Shown: in pieces, positions 39,411 to 47,733 of the stretch
Layout: every line of letters begins with the position of its first letter
Position numbering within the stretch: the first letter of the stretch is position 1
Assembly (NCBI RefSeq): GCF_018130615.1
Contig: NZ_JAFCKB010000004.1
Span: forward strand, 372,001-436,000
Source of the DNA: Bradyrhizobium manausense
GTDB lineage: Bacteria; Pseudomonadota; Alphaproteobacteria; Rhizobiales; Xanthobacteraceae
Direction of reading: 5' to 3'
DNA: 64,000 nucleotides
The notes under the pieces: generated by a model
Seen by the model: only the letters and a program-made list of their open reading frames with translations
What the model was told of the DNA's origin: nothing
The model's database searches: none
Translations under genes and position numbers: made by a program

Positions 39411-39542
39411 CTAGAGCCGATCCGATCTGCACGATTTCGGCCCGTGGAGCCAGTCCTCCCAGACCGGGCCGCATCTGGTGCAACCGCTCAGCGCCAAACC
39501 AAGCGCAGCCAGGCAAATGACAAGGACACTTCGACGCAACAT
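39411..39542 (-). CDS. 43-residue lipoprotein
   Basis: A very small lipoprotein: signal MLRRSVLVICLAALGLALSG with lipobox LSGC (Cys21), then CTRCGPVWEDWLHGPKSCRS, DRL. The CGPVW...W..PKSCRSD form is familiar from rhizobial mini-lipoproteins. GGGAG and GGTGG lie upstream of the ATG. It should be an outer- or inner-membrane-anchored peptide with three Cys in the mature part, one of them lipidated. Confidence 0.6.
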   Translation of the reverse strand: MLRRSVLVICLAALGLALSGCTRCGPVWEDWLHGPKSCRSDRL

Positions 39543-39677
39543 CGTCCACCCGCTCCCGAGCGAGCATCATATCGGGCGAAGTCGGGCATTTTCAAGCCGA
39601 CGGATCCCCGTGACTTTGCCGCGCCCAAGCGGGCAGAATGAGCGAAACATCCGGCAACACGGGAGGGAAAGACAGCA

Positions 39678-40142
39678 ATGCCATCGCAGCCAGACACCGA
39701 GTTTGGGATCACTGAGGCCAGACGCATACTCGGCGAGGTCTTTGCGCCCTGGATCCAGGATCTCAACCTCTCCGTGGAGCGCATCGAGCACGTGCCGCCC
39801 CCCGATGCGCAGGACTGGCAACCGGGCGCGCTGCTCCGCATGCCGTTCTCCGAGCGGTTGTGCCGCAATGGCGGCGTGGTCTGCGGTCAGGCGCTGATGG
39901 CACTGGCCGATACCGCGATGGTGATCGCCAACCTTGCCGCCAACCGCGGCTATCGTCCGATGACGACGGTGGACCAGACCACGCATTTCATGCGCGCGGT
40001 CTCCTCATCGGACGTGCTCGCCGATGCCCGCGTGGTGCGGCTCGGACGCACCATGAGCTTTGGCCGCGTCACCCTGCTCTCCGCCGCCGACAACAAGCAG
40101 ATCGCGATGGTGTCGAGCGCATTCGCCATGCTGCCCGGCTGA
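39678..40142 (+). CDS. PaaI-family thioesterase
   Basis: A 154-residue hotdog-fold protein. The region GGVVCGQALMALADTAMVIA matches the hotdog central helix, and RPMTTVDQTTHFMRAV the following strand of PaaI-type acyl-CoA thioesterases; the usual catalytic Asp is in ADTAM. It hydrolyses some acyl-CoA in the cytoplasm; the substrate is unknown. GGGAGGG lies about 15 bases before the ATG. It stands alone. Confidence 0.82.
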   Translation: MPSQPDTEFGITEARRILGEVFAPWIQDLNLSVERIEHVPPPDAQDWQPGALLRMPFSERLCRNGGVVCGQALMALADTAMVIANLAANRGYRPMTTVDQTTHFMRAVSSSDVLADARVVRLGRTMSFGRVTLLSAADNKQIAMVSSAFAMLPG

Positions 40143-40159
40143 GCGTCATCCGAAACGAA

Positions 40160-40243
40160 GAGAGCCGCGTGAGCGCAAAGCGCACCGCGGCTCTCGATGA
40201 CGATCGTATCGAATCAACAGACCGAGGCGCGATCGCGCCTCGG
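40160..40243. repeat. Two palindromes between convergent genes
   Basis: AGAGCCGCG/CGCGGCTCT (40162-40195) and CCGAGGCGCGATCGCGCCTCGG (40221-40242), the latter a perfect 22-bp palindrome. They lie between the thioesterase gene and the HdeA-like gene and could form a bidirectional transcription end. Confidence 0.6.
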
Positions 40244-40261
40244 TCGAGACGCTTCCGAAAA

Positions 40262-40555
40262 TTACTTGCCGAGGATTTCGTCGGCCGCGGTGACGACGCT
40301 GACGGTCGGATTCTTTCCGCAATAGGCACCGAACTTCTTGGCGTTCTCGATGAACACCTCGGTGTCGATGATCGCGTTGTCCTCGTCGCCCTTGTACCAG
40401 CCATCCATCCAGGTCAACACGACCGCGATGTTGTCTTCGCCGCTCTCCAGGAATTGCTTGCAAGTCATGGTCGAGAGGTCCCACTTGACCGCGTGAGCGG
40501 GCACCGACGACAGCGAGAGCGCTGCGGCGAACAGAAGCGAAAGCGTGGTCTTCAT
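40262..40555 (-). CDS. HdeA/HdeB-family acid-stress chaperone-like protein
   Basis: A 97-residue protein with a signal peptide (MKTTLSLLFAAALSLSSVPA, cleavage after AHA) and the HdeA pattern MTCKQFLESG...WMDGWYKGD...YCGKNP, with two Cys for a disulfide. HdeA proteins are periplasmic chaperones active at low pH. The start MKTTLSL is preceded by GGAG at six bases. Confidence 0.82.
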   Translation of the reverse strand: MKTTLSLLFAAALSLSSVPAHAVKWDLSTMTCKQFLESGEDNIAVVLTWMDGWYKGDEDNAIIDTEVFIENAKKFGAYCGKNPTVSVVTAADEILGK

Positions 40556-40774
40556 TGGAATCTCCATCGGCGCGTAACGCCATAAAGGAAAGGCTTGGGG
40601 ATAAACTCGGCGGGAAGCAACTCGCTCGAACTGATGCGGTGAACCATGTTCGAGGCGGACGCCGCTGTTCGTCGCGCTGGTCATCGCGGCGCTGGGCTGG
40701 CGTCGCCTGCGTCTTATCACGCAATCATCATCGCGTTGTGGACACGATGCGAACGCTCGTTCACATGACACACA

Positions 40775-41017
40775 TTATTGCACGAAGGCGAGGCCGATGC
40801 GCCGCTCGCTGCGCCAGACGGCGCGGCAACTCCGCCTGAAATTATCACGCGCGATCGAGAGGGTGAACGATTGCGGTAATGCGACAGGACTGTCGAGATC
40901 TATTGCCGCTCCGCCTTCCGATATGTTTCGCACCGTACACGCTACACCCCTATTTTCGTAGGTGATCGTGCCGCCCTTGAAGACCCTGTGACGTTGCGCT
41001 GCACGTTTCTCGGTCAT
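40775..41017 (-). CDS. PilZ-domain protein
   Basis: An 80-residue single-domain PilZ protein. The c-di-GMP signature RxxxR is present (RAAQR at residues 4-8), and the second motif NISEGGA fits (D/N)-x-S-x-x-G. It may bind c-di-GMP and affect motility or exopolysaccharide. The start MTEKRAAQRHRV was chosen; 27 upstream codons lack support. It stands alone between unrelated small genes. Confidence 0.85.
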   Translation of the reverse strand: MTEKRAAQRHRVFKGGTITYENRGVACTVRNISEGGAAIDLDSPVALPQSFTLSIARDNFRRSCRAVWRSERRIGLAFVQ

Positions 41018-41293
41018 CGACGCTAATCCATAATGGCGATTGAAAATTAGTGCATAGAAATTACGTTGAACTAAACTCAATACTGGCGCTCCTTGCACAG
41101 CGCTTCAGACTTCGTTTACGACGCTGAGGCGACCGCGCTGCAACGTCACGAGGGTGATAATCGAAAGCGCAGACCAACTGACCGACATTGTCGGACGTGA
41201 TCTCCCGAAGACAAAAAGCCTAAACCGCCGGCATCGCCGCCCCGACTCGCCCGAGGGCGAAGTAGACATCTCCGCTCGGCCGGCCGCTTCGCT

Positions 41294-41527
41294 CTATTTC
41301 GGCTTCTTCGCGGGCTCGCTCGGACGCGCCCCGCTCCACGGGTCGTACTTTTCCTTGGACTCCGGAATGCGCTCGAGCGCGGCCTTGTAGGCCTTCTCAT
41401 CGACCTTGGGCTTGCTGTCGGCCTTGGCGCCGCCCTCGTTGGCGTGGCGCCGGCCGCCGCCCATCTGCGCCTGCGCCGAAGCAACCGTCAGCGCCAGCAC
41501 TGCGGCCGCTATGGCCAAAATCCTCAT
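41294..41527 (-). CDS. Exported small protein with DPWSGAR motif (paralogue 2)
   Basis: A 77-residue protein with a signal peptide (MRILAIAAAVLALTVASAQA) and a mature part KVDEKAYKAALERIPESKEK then DPWSGARPSEPAKKPK. It is a shorter paralogue of the protein at 39033-39329. Function unknown; likely periplasmic. Confidence 0.68.
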   Translation of the reverse strand: MRILAIAAAVLALTVASAQAQMGGGRRHANEGGAKADSKPKVDEKAYKAALERIPESKEKYDPWSGARPSEPAKKPK

Positions 41528-41679
41528 TCGCGCAATCCCTCTCATCCAAAGCACAAACTAGCCTGCAATCCGGTATTGGCAAATGCGGCTTGTAGCACCC
41601 CTTCAGCAAATGTTGATCGGGCGAGACTTCGTCCCGCCGGATTCGCGCCTATCTGTTGGTCCGCAGGGGATCTTCTCGA

Positions 41680-42084
41680 ATGTTGCGGATTGTTGCTCAT
41701 CTGGCGCTGCTCGCCGCCGCGCTCGCACTCGGCGCGTGCGGCTTTGCCGACAGCCGCGCGCCGGTGCCCGACTTCATGCGCCTCAAGGAGGCCGAGCAGC
41801 CTCCGCCTGAACCGCCGCCCGACGTCAAGCGCGTGGTCCGCGAGCAGATCGAAGTGGTCTTCCTCAACACCTCCTATCCGCGCGAGGTGCAAGTCGCCCT
41901 GCCCCATCATGAAGTCCGCGGAACGGGCTGGACCGCCTGCGTCCGCGCGCAACTCACCTCGGCCACCGGTTCGGCGCTGGGCACCCAGACCTACATCGTG
42001 ACGATCAATGGCGGAAAGGTCATCGACCGGCGGCGCGCCGAAGCCGACGACATCTGCGGCTCGGAAGCCTACCAGCCGATCTAG
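41680..42084 (+). CDS. Lipoprotein, hypothetical
   Basis: A 134-residue protein with a lipobox (LALGACGF, Cys22) after a hydrophobic signal. The mature part starts with a Pro-rich stretch (EAEQPPPEPPPDVKR), then a small globular domain (WTACVRAQLTS, TQTYIVTINGGKVIDRRRAE, DICGSEAYQPI). Two further Cys could form a disulfide. Familiar as a bradyrhizobial hypothetical; function unknown. Confidence 0.68.
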   Translation: MLRIVAHLALLAAALALGACGFADSRAPVPDFMRLKEAEQPPPEPPPDVKRVVREQIEVVFLNTSYPREVQVALPHHEVRGTGWTACVRAQLTSATGSALGTQTYIVTINGGKVIDRRRAEADDICGSEAYQPI

Positions 42085-42197
42085 CGATGAATAAGTGCCA
42101 CACGACACCCGGTTCCGGGAAAAACCTGTAAATCAGCCGGAACGATCGTCGCCTCCCATTCTTGTTACCGCCGAGGGCAGTTTCGGAGGAGGACAGG

Positions 42198-42527
42198 ATG
42201 AGGACGTTCACGATTGCACTGTTGGCCGGTGTCGGGGCTCTCGCGGCGGCGACCAGCGCGAAGGCTGCGGATCTTTACACCACCAGCGAATACACCAGCC
42301 CCGACCTCATTCAGGAGGTCCGGCTCGTTTGCGATGACGCCGGCAATTGCTATCGCACCCATGGCGGCGCGCGCGTGATCGTGCGCGACTCCTATGCGAG
42401 GATGCCGCGCGAACGCTATTACGAGCGTCGCACCTATCGCGACTGGGACGACGGCCCGCGCGCCGGCGTCGGCATTCGCGCGCCCGGCGTGAGCGTCGGA
42501 GTCGGTGTCGGCGACGACCGCTGGTAA
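42198..42527 (+). CDS. Exported hypothetical protein with Arg/Tyr-rich centre and Gly/Val tail
   Basis: A 109-residue protein with a signal peptide (MRTFTIALLAGVGALAAATS, AKA cleavage), a region with LVCDDAGNCYRTHGG (two Cys), an Arg/Tyr-rich stretch and a C-terminal GVGIRAPGVSVGVGVGDDRW. GGAGGAGG lies five bases before the ATG. The tail is typical of small rhizobial periplasmic proteins. Function unknown. Confidence 0.7.
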   Translation: MRTFTIALLAGVGALAAATSAKAADLYTTSEYTSPDLIQEVRLVCDDAGNCYRTHGGARVIVRDSYARMPRERYYERRTYRDWDDGPRAGVGIRAPGVSVGVGVGDDRW

Positions 42528-42542
42528 GCAATACAGCATGAC

Positions 42543-42580
42543 GGACGGGACCGGACGAGTGAGTTCGTCCGGACCCGTCC
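42543..42580. terminator. Hairpin between convergent genes
   Basis: GGACGGGACCGGACGA and TTCGTCCGGACCCGTCC form a long stem with a short loop. It lies between two convergent genes. No T-run follows, so factor-independent termination is uncertain. Confidence 0.5.
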
Positions 42581-42602
42581 GCTTGACTTGACGGCAGATC
42601 AG

Positions 42603-42959
42603 TCAGGCAGCGACCGTCTGCCGCTGGAACTGCTCATATGCCGCGATCGCATCCGCGGCATACATCAAGGATGGGCCACCACCCATGTAGACGGCCATGC
42701 CAAGGGCCTCCTCAATCTCTTCGCGCGTCGCGGCAAGCTTGACGAGCGCCTCGGCGTGAAATCCGATACAGCCGTCGCAATGCGCAGCGACGCCGAGCGC
42801 AAGCGCGATCAGTTCCTTGGTTTTCTTGTCCAGCGCGCCGTCGCGCGTGGCCGCCTGAGCAAGCGCGGTAAATCCCTTCATCGTGTCAGGGATGTCGTTG
42901 CGCAGCTTCCTCAGATTGGCGGAGATATTCCTTGTGATGTCGACATAGTTCTTGTCCAT
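42603..42959 (-). CDS. AhpD-like carboxymuconolactone-decarboxylase-family protein
   Basis: A 118-residue all-helical protein with the AhpD redox core HCDGCIGFH (CxxC plus His), so probably a thiol peroxidase-like or disulfide reductase rather than a decarboxylase. It follows the RND permease gene on the same strand by ten bases and so likely belongs to that operon, near a BigR-type regulator; a role in thiol/peroxide or sulfane-sulfur stress fits (inference). Confidence 0.85.
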   Translation of the reverse strand: MDKNYVDITRNISANLRKLRNDIPDTMKGFTALAQAATRDGALDKKTKELIALALGVAAHCDGCIGFHAEALVKLAATREEIEEALGMAVYMGGGPSLMYAADAIAAYEQFQRQTVAA

Positions 42960-42969
42960 CGGACCCTCG

Positions 42970-45900
42970 CTAGCTGGATTTGACTGTGGTCGAAGTCGCC
43001 TCGGACGGTGCGCGCAAGGCGATATAGATCGCGGGAATCACCAGCACGGTGAGCAGCGTTGACGACGCAAGCCCGAACAGAAGCGAGATCGCCAGTCCTT
43101 GAAAAATCGGATCGAGCAGGATGGTCGCGGCGCCGATCATGGCCGCAAGCGCGGTGAGAAGGATTGGCTTGAATCGAACTGCGCCAGCCTCCAGCACCAC
43201 CTCGCGAACCGACTTGCCCTCTCCACCGCTGTGCCGGATGAAGTCGACCAGCAGGATCGAGTTGCGCACGATGATGCCGGCCAGTGCGATGAAGCCGATC
43301 ATCGAGGTCGCGGTGAACGCCGCGCCCAACAGCCAGTGCCCGATCAAGATGCCGATCAGCGTGAGCGGAATCGGCGTCAGGATGACGAGTGGCAGACGGA
43401 AGCTCCTGAACTGGGCGACCACCAGCACGTAGATGCCGAGGATTGCAGCGCCGAAGGCCGCGCCCATGTCGCGGAAGGTCACCCAGGTAATTTCCCATTC
43501 GCCGTCCCACAGCAGTGTGGGACGCGACTCGTCCGACGGCTGGCCGTGCAGGCTGATCGCAGGTTTCGCCAGCTTGCCCCAGTCATGGGCATCAACCCGA
43601 TCCGCAACCGCCAGCATGCCGTAGAGTGGCGCCTCGAAGCGTCCCGCGAGCTCGGCCATCACCATGTCTGCAAAGCGCCCGTCACGGCGGAAGATTGTCG
43701 GTGAGCCCTCTTCGGTCGTCGCCTTCACGACCTGTCCGAGCTCCACCACCGTCTTGCTGCCGGGCAACGTATTGGCTGGCACGGGCGTAGAGGCCAGCGC
43801 CTCGTCCCAGACCAGGTCGCGCTTTCCGAGATGCACCGCGATCTCGATCGGATTGCGGTCCTCGCCGCGATGCGAATAGCCGATCGAGATGCCGCCGAAC
43901 AGCGCCTGGATCGTGTCGTAGACGTCACGCTGCTCGACGCCGAAGAATTCAAGCCGTTCCTGGTCGATCGAGAGCCGCAGCCGGGGCCGCTTCTCGCCGA
44001 TGGAATCATCGATGTCGACGATGAAGGGCACCTCTGCGAAGATCTTCTTGAGTTCGGCCGTGACCGCACGACGCGTGGCGGCATCGGGACCGTAGATCTC
44101 GGCAAGCAGCGTCGAGAGCACCGGCGGCCCCGGCGGCACTTCCACCACCTTGATGCTGGTGCCCTTGGGTGGATCGAGCGTCTTCATCTTCTCGCGCAGC
44201 TCGAGCGCGATCTCGTGGCTGGCACGCTTGCGCTCGCCGCGCGCAGTCAGGTTGACCTGCACCTCGCCGAGTTCGGGCCGCTCACGCAAGTAGTAGTGCC
44301 GTACCAGGCCGTTGAAATTGAAGGGAGCCGGTGTGCCGGCGTAAGATTGCAACGAGGTGACCTCCGGCAATTGTCGCGCGAGCTCGGCCACGTCGAACAG
44401 CATGCGCTCGGTCGCCTCCAGACTCGCCCCTTCCGGCAGGTCGATGACAACGGCGATCTCGGATTTGTTGTCGAACGGCAAAAGCTTGACCGTCACAGAC
44501 TTGGTCGCAAACAGCGTCATTGACAGCAGCGTCGCGATGCCGACACCGAGCAAGAATGTCCAGGCCGATCGCTTGCTCCGCACGATTGGCGTGGCGAAGC
44601 GCCGGTAGATCCGGCCGAGCCGACCCTCATCGTGCGTCGCATGGACCGGCGCAATGTCGCCCTTCGGCGCGAGCTTGAGCATCAGCCAGGGAGCCACCAC
44701 CATCGCGACGAAGAACGAGAACAGCATGGCCGCCGACGCATTGGCCGGAATCGGCGCCATGTAGGGCCCCATCAGGCCCGACACGAACAGCATCGGCAAC
44801 AGCGCGGCGACCACCGTCAACGTCGCGACGATGGTGGGGTTGCCGACTTCCGCCACCGCCTCGATGGTCGCCTGCAAGCGCGGCCGGCCGTCGCGCATGC
44901 CCCAATGCCGCGCGATGTTCTCGACCACGACAATGGCGTCGTCGACGAGAATGCCGATCGAAAAAATCAGCGCGAACAGGCTGACCCGGTTGATGGTGTA
45001 GCCCATCAGGTTGGCGGCGAACATCGTCAGCAGGATCGTCGTGGGGATCACGACGAAGGTCACCAGAGCTTCGCGCCAGCCGATCGCAATCGCGATCAGG
45101 ACCACAATTGAGATCGTCGCGAGCCCAAGGTGAAACAACAGCTCGTTGGCCTTCTCGTTGGCCGTCTCACCGTAGTCGCGCGTCACCGTCAGCTGGACAT
45201 CCTCGGGGATCAGGCGGGACTTCAGCCCTTCGAGACGTTTGGCAATGTTCTCGGATACGACAACGGCATTGGCACCGGCGCGCTTGGCCAGCGCCAGGCT
45301 GACTGCAGGCATCCTCCCCCACTGTCCCCCGGTGTCGCGCGTATCCGTCCAGACTCGATGCTCGATCGTGCTCGGGCCGACGACGACGGAGGCGACGTCC
45401 TTGACGTAGACCGGCCGGCCGTCGCGGGTCGTGATGAGCAGCAATCCTATGTCGGGGATGCCCGACAGCGTCTGGCCCGCCGCGACGTTCCGCACGATAC
45501 CGGCATCGCGGACCTGCCCCGCCAGGAATGAGCGATTGGCATCCTTCACCTTGGCCACGAGCTGCTGCAGCGTGATGCCGAACAGCGACAGCTTTTCCGG
45601 ATCGGGCTCGACCCGGATCTGTTGCGGCGCGCCGCCGGAAACATAGGTCAAGCCGATATCGTCGACCTTCATCAGCTCCGCGCGCAGCTTGTCCGCAAGC
45701 TCGTAGAGGTCCTTGTCGGTCCAGCGGCTGGCCGCTTCCGGCTTGGGCGAGAGCGTCAGCACGGTCACCGCGACGTCATTGATGCCGCGACCGACGATCA
45801 GCGGCTCGGGGATGCCGACGGGAACGCGATCGAGATTGGCGCGGATCTTTTCATGGACCCGAAGGATCGCGTCCTCGAACTTGGTGCCGACCAGAAAGCG

Positions 45901-46194
45901 CGCGGTCACCATCACGCGGTCGTCCTCGGTCTGGCTATAGACGTGCTCGACGCCGTCGATGCCCTTGACGATCGATTCCAGCGGCTTTGTCACCAGCTCG
46001 ACAGCGTCCGGTCCGCGCAAACCATCGGCGGTGATGCGGATATCCACCATGGGAACGCTGATCTGCGGCTCCTCCTCGCGCGGGATCACCACGACGGCGA
46101 TCAGCCCCACGACGAGTGCCGCAAGCAGGAACAAAGGTGTCAGCGGCGAAGCAATGGTCGATCTGGTCAACCGTCCTGACAGTCCGAGATTCAC
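42970..46194 (-). CDS. RND-family efflux permease
   Basis: Inner-membrane proton-driven efflux pump, 1074 residues, twelve membrane helices in two groups with two large periplasmic loops. TM4 has GILVDDAIVVVEN with the two Asp of the proton relay. The N-terminus (ASPLTPLFLLAALVVGLIAV, PREEEPQISVPMVDI) is typical of the HAE/MdtB-like branch with adaptor but no local outer-membrane channel. Its start overlaps the adaptor gene by four bases. The BigR-type regulator just upstream of the adaptor suggests induction by reactive sulfur species. Confidence 0.93.
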   Translation of the reverse strand: MNLGLSGRLTRSTIASPLTPLFLLAALVVGLIAVVVIPREEEPQISVPMVDIRITADGLRGPDAVELVTKPLESIVKGIDGVEHVYSQTEDDRVMVTARFLVGTKFEDAILRVHEKIRANLDRVPVGIPEPLIVGRGINDVAVTVLTLSPKPEAASRWTDKDLYELADKLRAELMKVDDIGLTYVSGGAPQQIRVEPDPEKLSLFGITLQQLVAKVKDANRSFLAGQVRDAGIVRNVAAGQTLSGIPDIGLLLITTRDGRPVYVKDVASVVVGPSTIEHRVWTDTRDTGGQWGRMPAVSLALAKRAGANAVVVSENIAKRLEGLKSRLIPEDVQLTVTRDYGETANEKANELLFHLGLATISIVVLIAIAIGWREALVTFVVIPTTILLTMFAANLMGYTINRVSLFALIFSIGILVDDAIVVVENIARHWGMRDGRPRLQATIEAVAEVGNPTIVATLTVVAALLPMLFVSGLMGPYMAPIPANASAAMLFSFFVAMVVAPWLMLKLAPKGDIAPVHATHDEGRLGRIYRRFATPIVRSKRSAWTFLLGVGIATLLSMTLFATKSVTVKLLPFDNKSEIAVVIDLPEGASLEATERMLFDVAELARQLPEVTSLQSYAGTPAPFNFNGLVRHYYLRERPELGEVQVNLTARGERKRASHEIALELREKMKTLDPPKGTSIKVVEVPPGPPVLSTLLAEIYGPDAATRRAVTAELKKIFAEVPFIVDIDDSIGEKRPRLRLSIDQERLEFFGVEQRDVYDTIQALFGGISIGYSHRGEDRNPIEIAVHLGKRDLVWDEALASTPVPANTLPGSKTVVELGQVVKATTEEGSPTIFRRDGRFADMVMAELAGRFEAPLYGMLAVADRVDAHDWGKLAKPAISLHGQPSDESRPTLLWDGEWEITWVTFRDMGAAFGAAILGIYVLVVAQFRSFRLPLVILTPIPLTLIGILIGHWLLGAAFTATSMIGFIALAGIIVRNSILLVDFIRHSGGEGKSVREVVLEAGAVRFKPILLTALAAMIGAATILLDPIFQGLAISLLFGLASSTLLTVLVIPAIYIALRAPSEATSTTVKSS

Positions 46195-47216
46195 GGTTGC
46201 ACCAACCGGTCGCCGGCATGGATGCCGGACAGGATTTCGAGCCCGTCAGGAAGCTCCGGCGTCGGCAAGCCGCGTCCACGTTGCACCGGGACGTCGATCG
46301 TGACATCGCTTTTCCGGAGCTGGACGTAGTCGATGCCGAACCGGGTCGTCACATAGCTCGATGGGATAATGTAGGCCGGCCGCGTGCCGCCGGAGATCCA
46401 GACCCGCAGGCGGTCCCCGACGAAATATTCGCCGAGCCCTTCGACGGTCGCGTCCGCAATAACACGCCCTTCCTCGATCTGTGGATAGACGAGGTCGATC
46501 AGGCCCCATTTCGAGGCCTCCCCCGCGAGCTCCGCGCCATCGATGCGGATCTTGTCGCCGGCCTTCAGGAAGCGCGCGTGGCGCTCCGGCACGCGCAACC
46601 GCAACTTGAAATTCTGCTGGGCGACGGTCACGATCGGGTCGCCGGCGAGCACGACCGATCCCACGGTGATCAGCCGCTTCAACACGCGGCCATCGGCCGG
46701 CGCGAGCACCTGGCCCTGGTTGAGCTGCTCGTTGATGACGGCGCGTTCTGCGGCCTTCGCGCGCAGGCCGTTGTCGGCAACGTTGAGCGCGGTACGTTGC
46801 TCGTCGAGCTTGACGCGCGGCAGGATGCCGCGTTCGACCAGGCCTTCGGTGCGGGTGAAGTCGATCTGCGCCTGGTTGGCCTGCGCCTGGAGCGCTTCGA
46901 TCTGGGCGTCGAGCGATTTCATCTGGAGGACGAGCTTTTCGTCACCGATGATCGCAATGGCCTGGCCGGCTGCGACGCGGTCGCCTTCCCTCACCTTGAG
47001 CTGTGCAACGGTGCCGCCGATGCGGCCTCGGGCGGGGACCACGCTGATACTCTCGACGGTGGCGAACACGGCCTTCTCGTCGATGACCGGCTGCTGCGCC
47101 ACGGTCAACATTTCCGCGGCGGCTCGGGACCCCACCGGCACGCCGAGCGCGGCCAACAGCACTAGAAATCCGAGGCATCGCGTCAGATATTCCACGGGAT
47201 CCATCCGTGTCATCAT
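46191..47216 (-). CDS. RND efflux periplasmic adaptor (HlyD/MFP family)
   Basis: Membrane-fusion protein linking the RND pump to an outer-membrane channel, about 341 residues. It has a signal sequence, a split lipoyl domain (RGRIGGTVAQLKVREGDRVA and VLAPADGRVLKRLITVGS), a helical hairpin (LDAQIEALQAQANQAQIDF) and a beta-barrel. The start is uncertain: ATG 47216 or GTG 47228. It overlaps the permease start (ATGA), and lies about 100 bp downstream of the ArsR gene on the same strand. Confidence 0.9.
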   Translation of the reverse strand: MMTRMDPVEYLTRCLGFLVLLAALGVPVGSRAAAEMLTVAQQPVIDEKAVFATVESISVVPARGRIGGTVAQLKVREGDRVAAGQAIAIIGDEKLVLQMKSLDAQIEALQAQANQAQIDFTRTEGLVERGILPRVKLDEQRTALNVADNGLRAKAAERAVINEQLNQGQVLAPADGRVLKRLITVGSVVLAGDPIVTVAQQNFKLRLRVPERHARFLKAGDKIRIDGAELAGEASKWGLIDLVYPQIEEGRVIADATVEGLGEYFVGDRLRVWISGGTRPAYIIPSSYVTTRFGIDYVQLRKSDVTIDVPVQRGRGLPTPELPDGLEILSGIHAGDRLVQP

Positions 47217-47318
47217 CAGGTTCACCACGCCGCAACGCGACGCCCTCTCATTTCATCGACATCTGGCGGGCGCGCGTTGATCTCGCGCAAAGCGCTCCTG
47301 CCCGCCGTTTCCTAGGCT

Positions 47319-47639
47319 TCATCGCGTCCTTGCGGACTTCGGTGCGCAAAACACCTGGTAGAGCGTCTTCAAGACCTCGCGGGCCGGCTCGCTGGCGATC
47401 GAATAGAAGATGGTCTGCGCATCACGCCGCGAGGACACCAGGCCATCCTTGCGAAGGAGCGCAAGATGCTGGGACACCGTGGAATCCCTGAGATTCAGGA
47501 ACTCGGCCAGCTCTCCAACCGAGCGCTCGCCGTCGATCAACTGGCAGATGATGAGAAGCCGGTGACGGCTGGAGAGCGCCTTAAGCAATTCGCTCGCCTG
47601 ATCGGCCGCCCGCTCCATGACGTCGCTATCTATTTTCAT
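47319..47639 (-). CDS. ArsR-family regulator of BigR/SqrR type (persulfide sensor)
   Basis: A 106-residue winged-helix repressor. ERSVGELAEFLNL and STVSQHLALLRKDGLV give the ArsR fold. It keeps Cys32 (LIICQLIDGE) and Cys98 (LYQVFCAP), 66 residues apart, the same spacing as the redox pair Cys41/Cys107 of SqrR, which forms a tetrasulfide link when exposed to sulfane sulfur. It is divergent from an SQR gene. A 26-bp palindrome covers its start codon. It therefore probably represses itself, the RND operon and the SQR operon until reactive sulfur appears (inference). Confidence 0.85.
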   Translation of the reverse strand: MKIDSDVMERAADQASELLKALSSRHRLLIICQLIDGERSVGELAEFLNLRDSTVSQHLALLRKDGLVSSRRDAQTIFYSIASEPAREVLKTLYQVFCAPKSARTR

Positions 47640-47662
47640 ACTTGCGTATATACGAACTTATG
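47637..47662. promoter_or_regulatory. Palindromic operator between the ArsR and SQR genes
   Basis: A 26-bp imperfect palindrome, CATACTTGCGTAT/ATACGAACTTATG, with the perfect core CGTATATACG. It is AT-rich in a GC-rich genome, as are known BigR/SqrR boxes. It includes the regulator's start codon and lies 72 bp upstream of the SQR start, so binding could block both promoters. Confidence 0.65.
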
Positions 47663-47733
47663 AATATATAGTCAAGCGCTGCGATACAGCCGGAACTGAA
47701 CCGGCGGAGCAGCCTGATCCAACGGAGGTACCC

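Noticed and set aside
42603-42959. True carboxymuconolactone decarboxylase of aromatic degradation
   Set aside because: The HCDGCIGFH core is of the AhpD redox type and there are no pca genes nearby.
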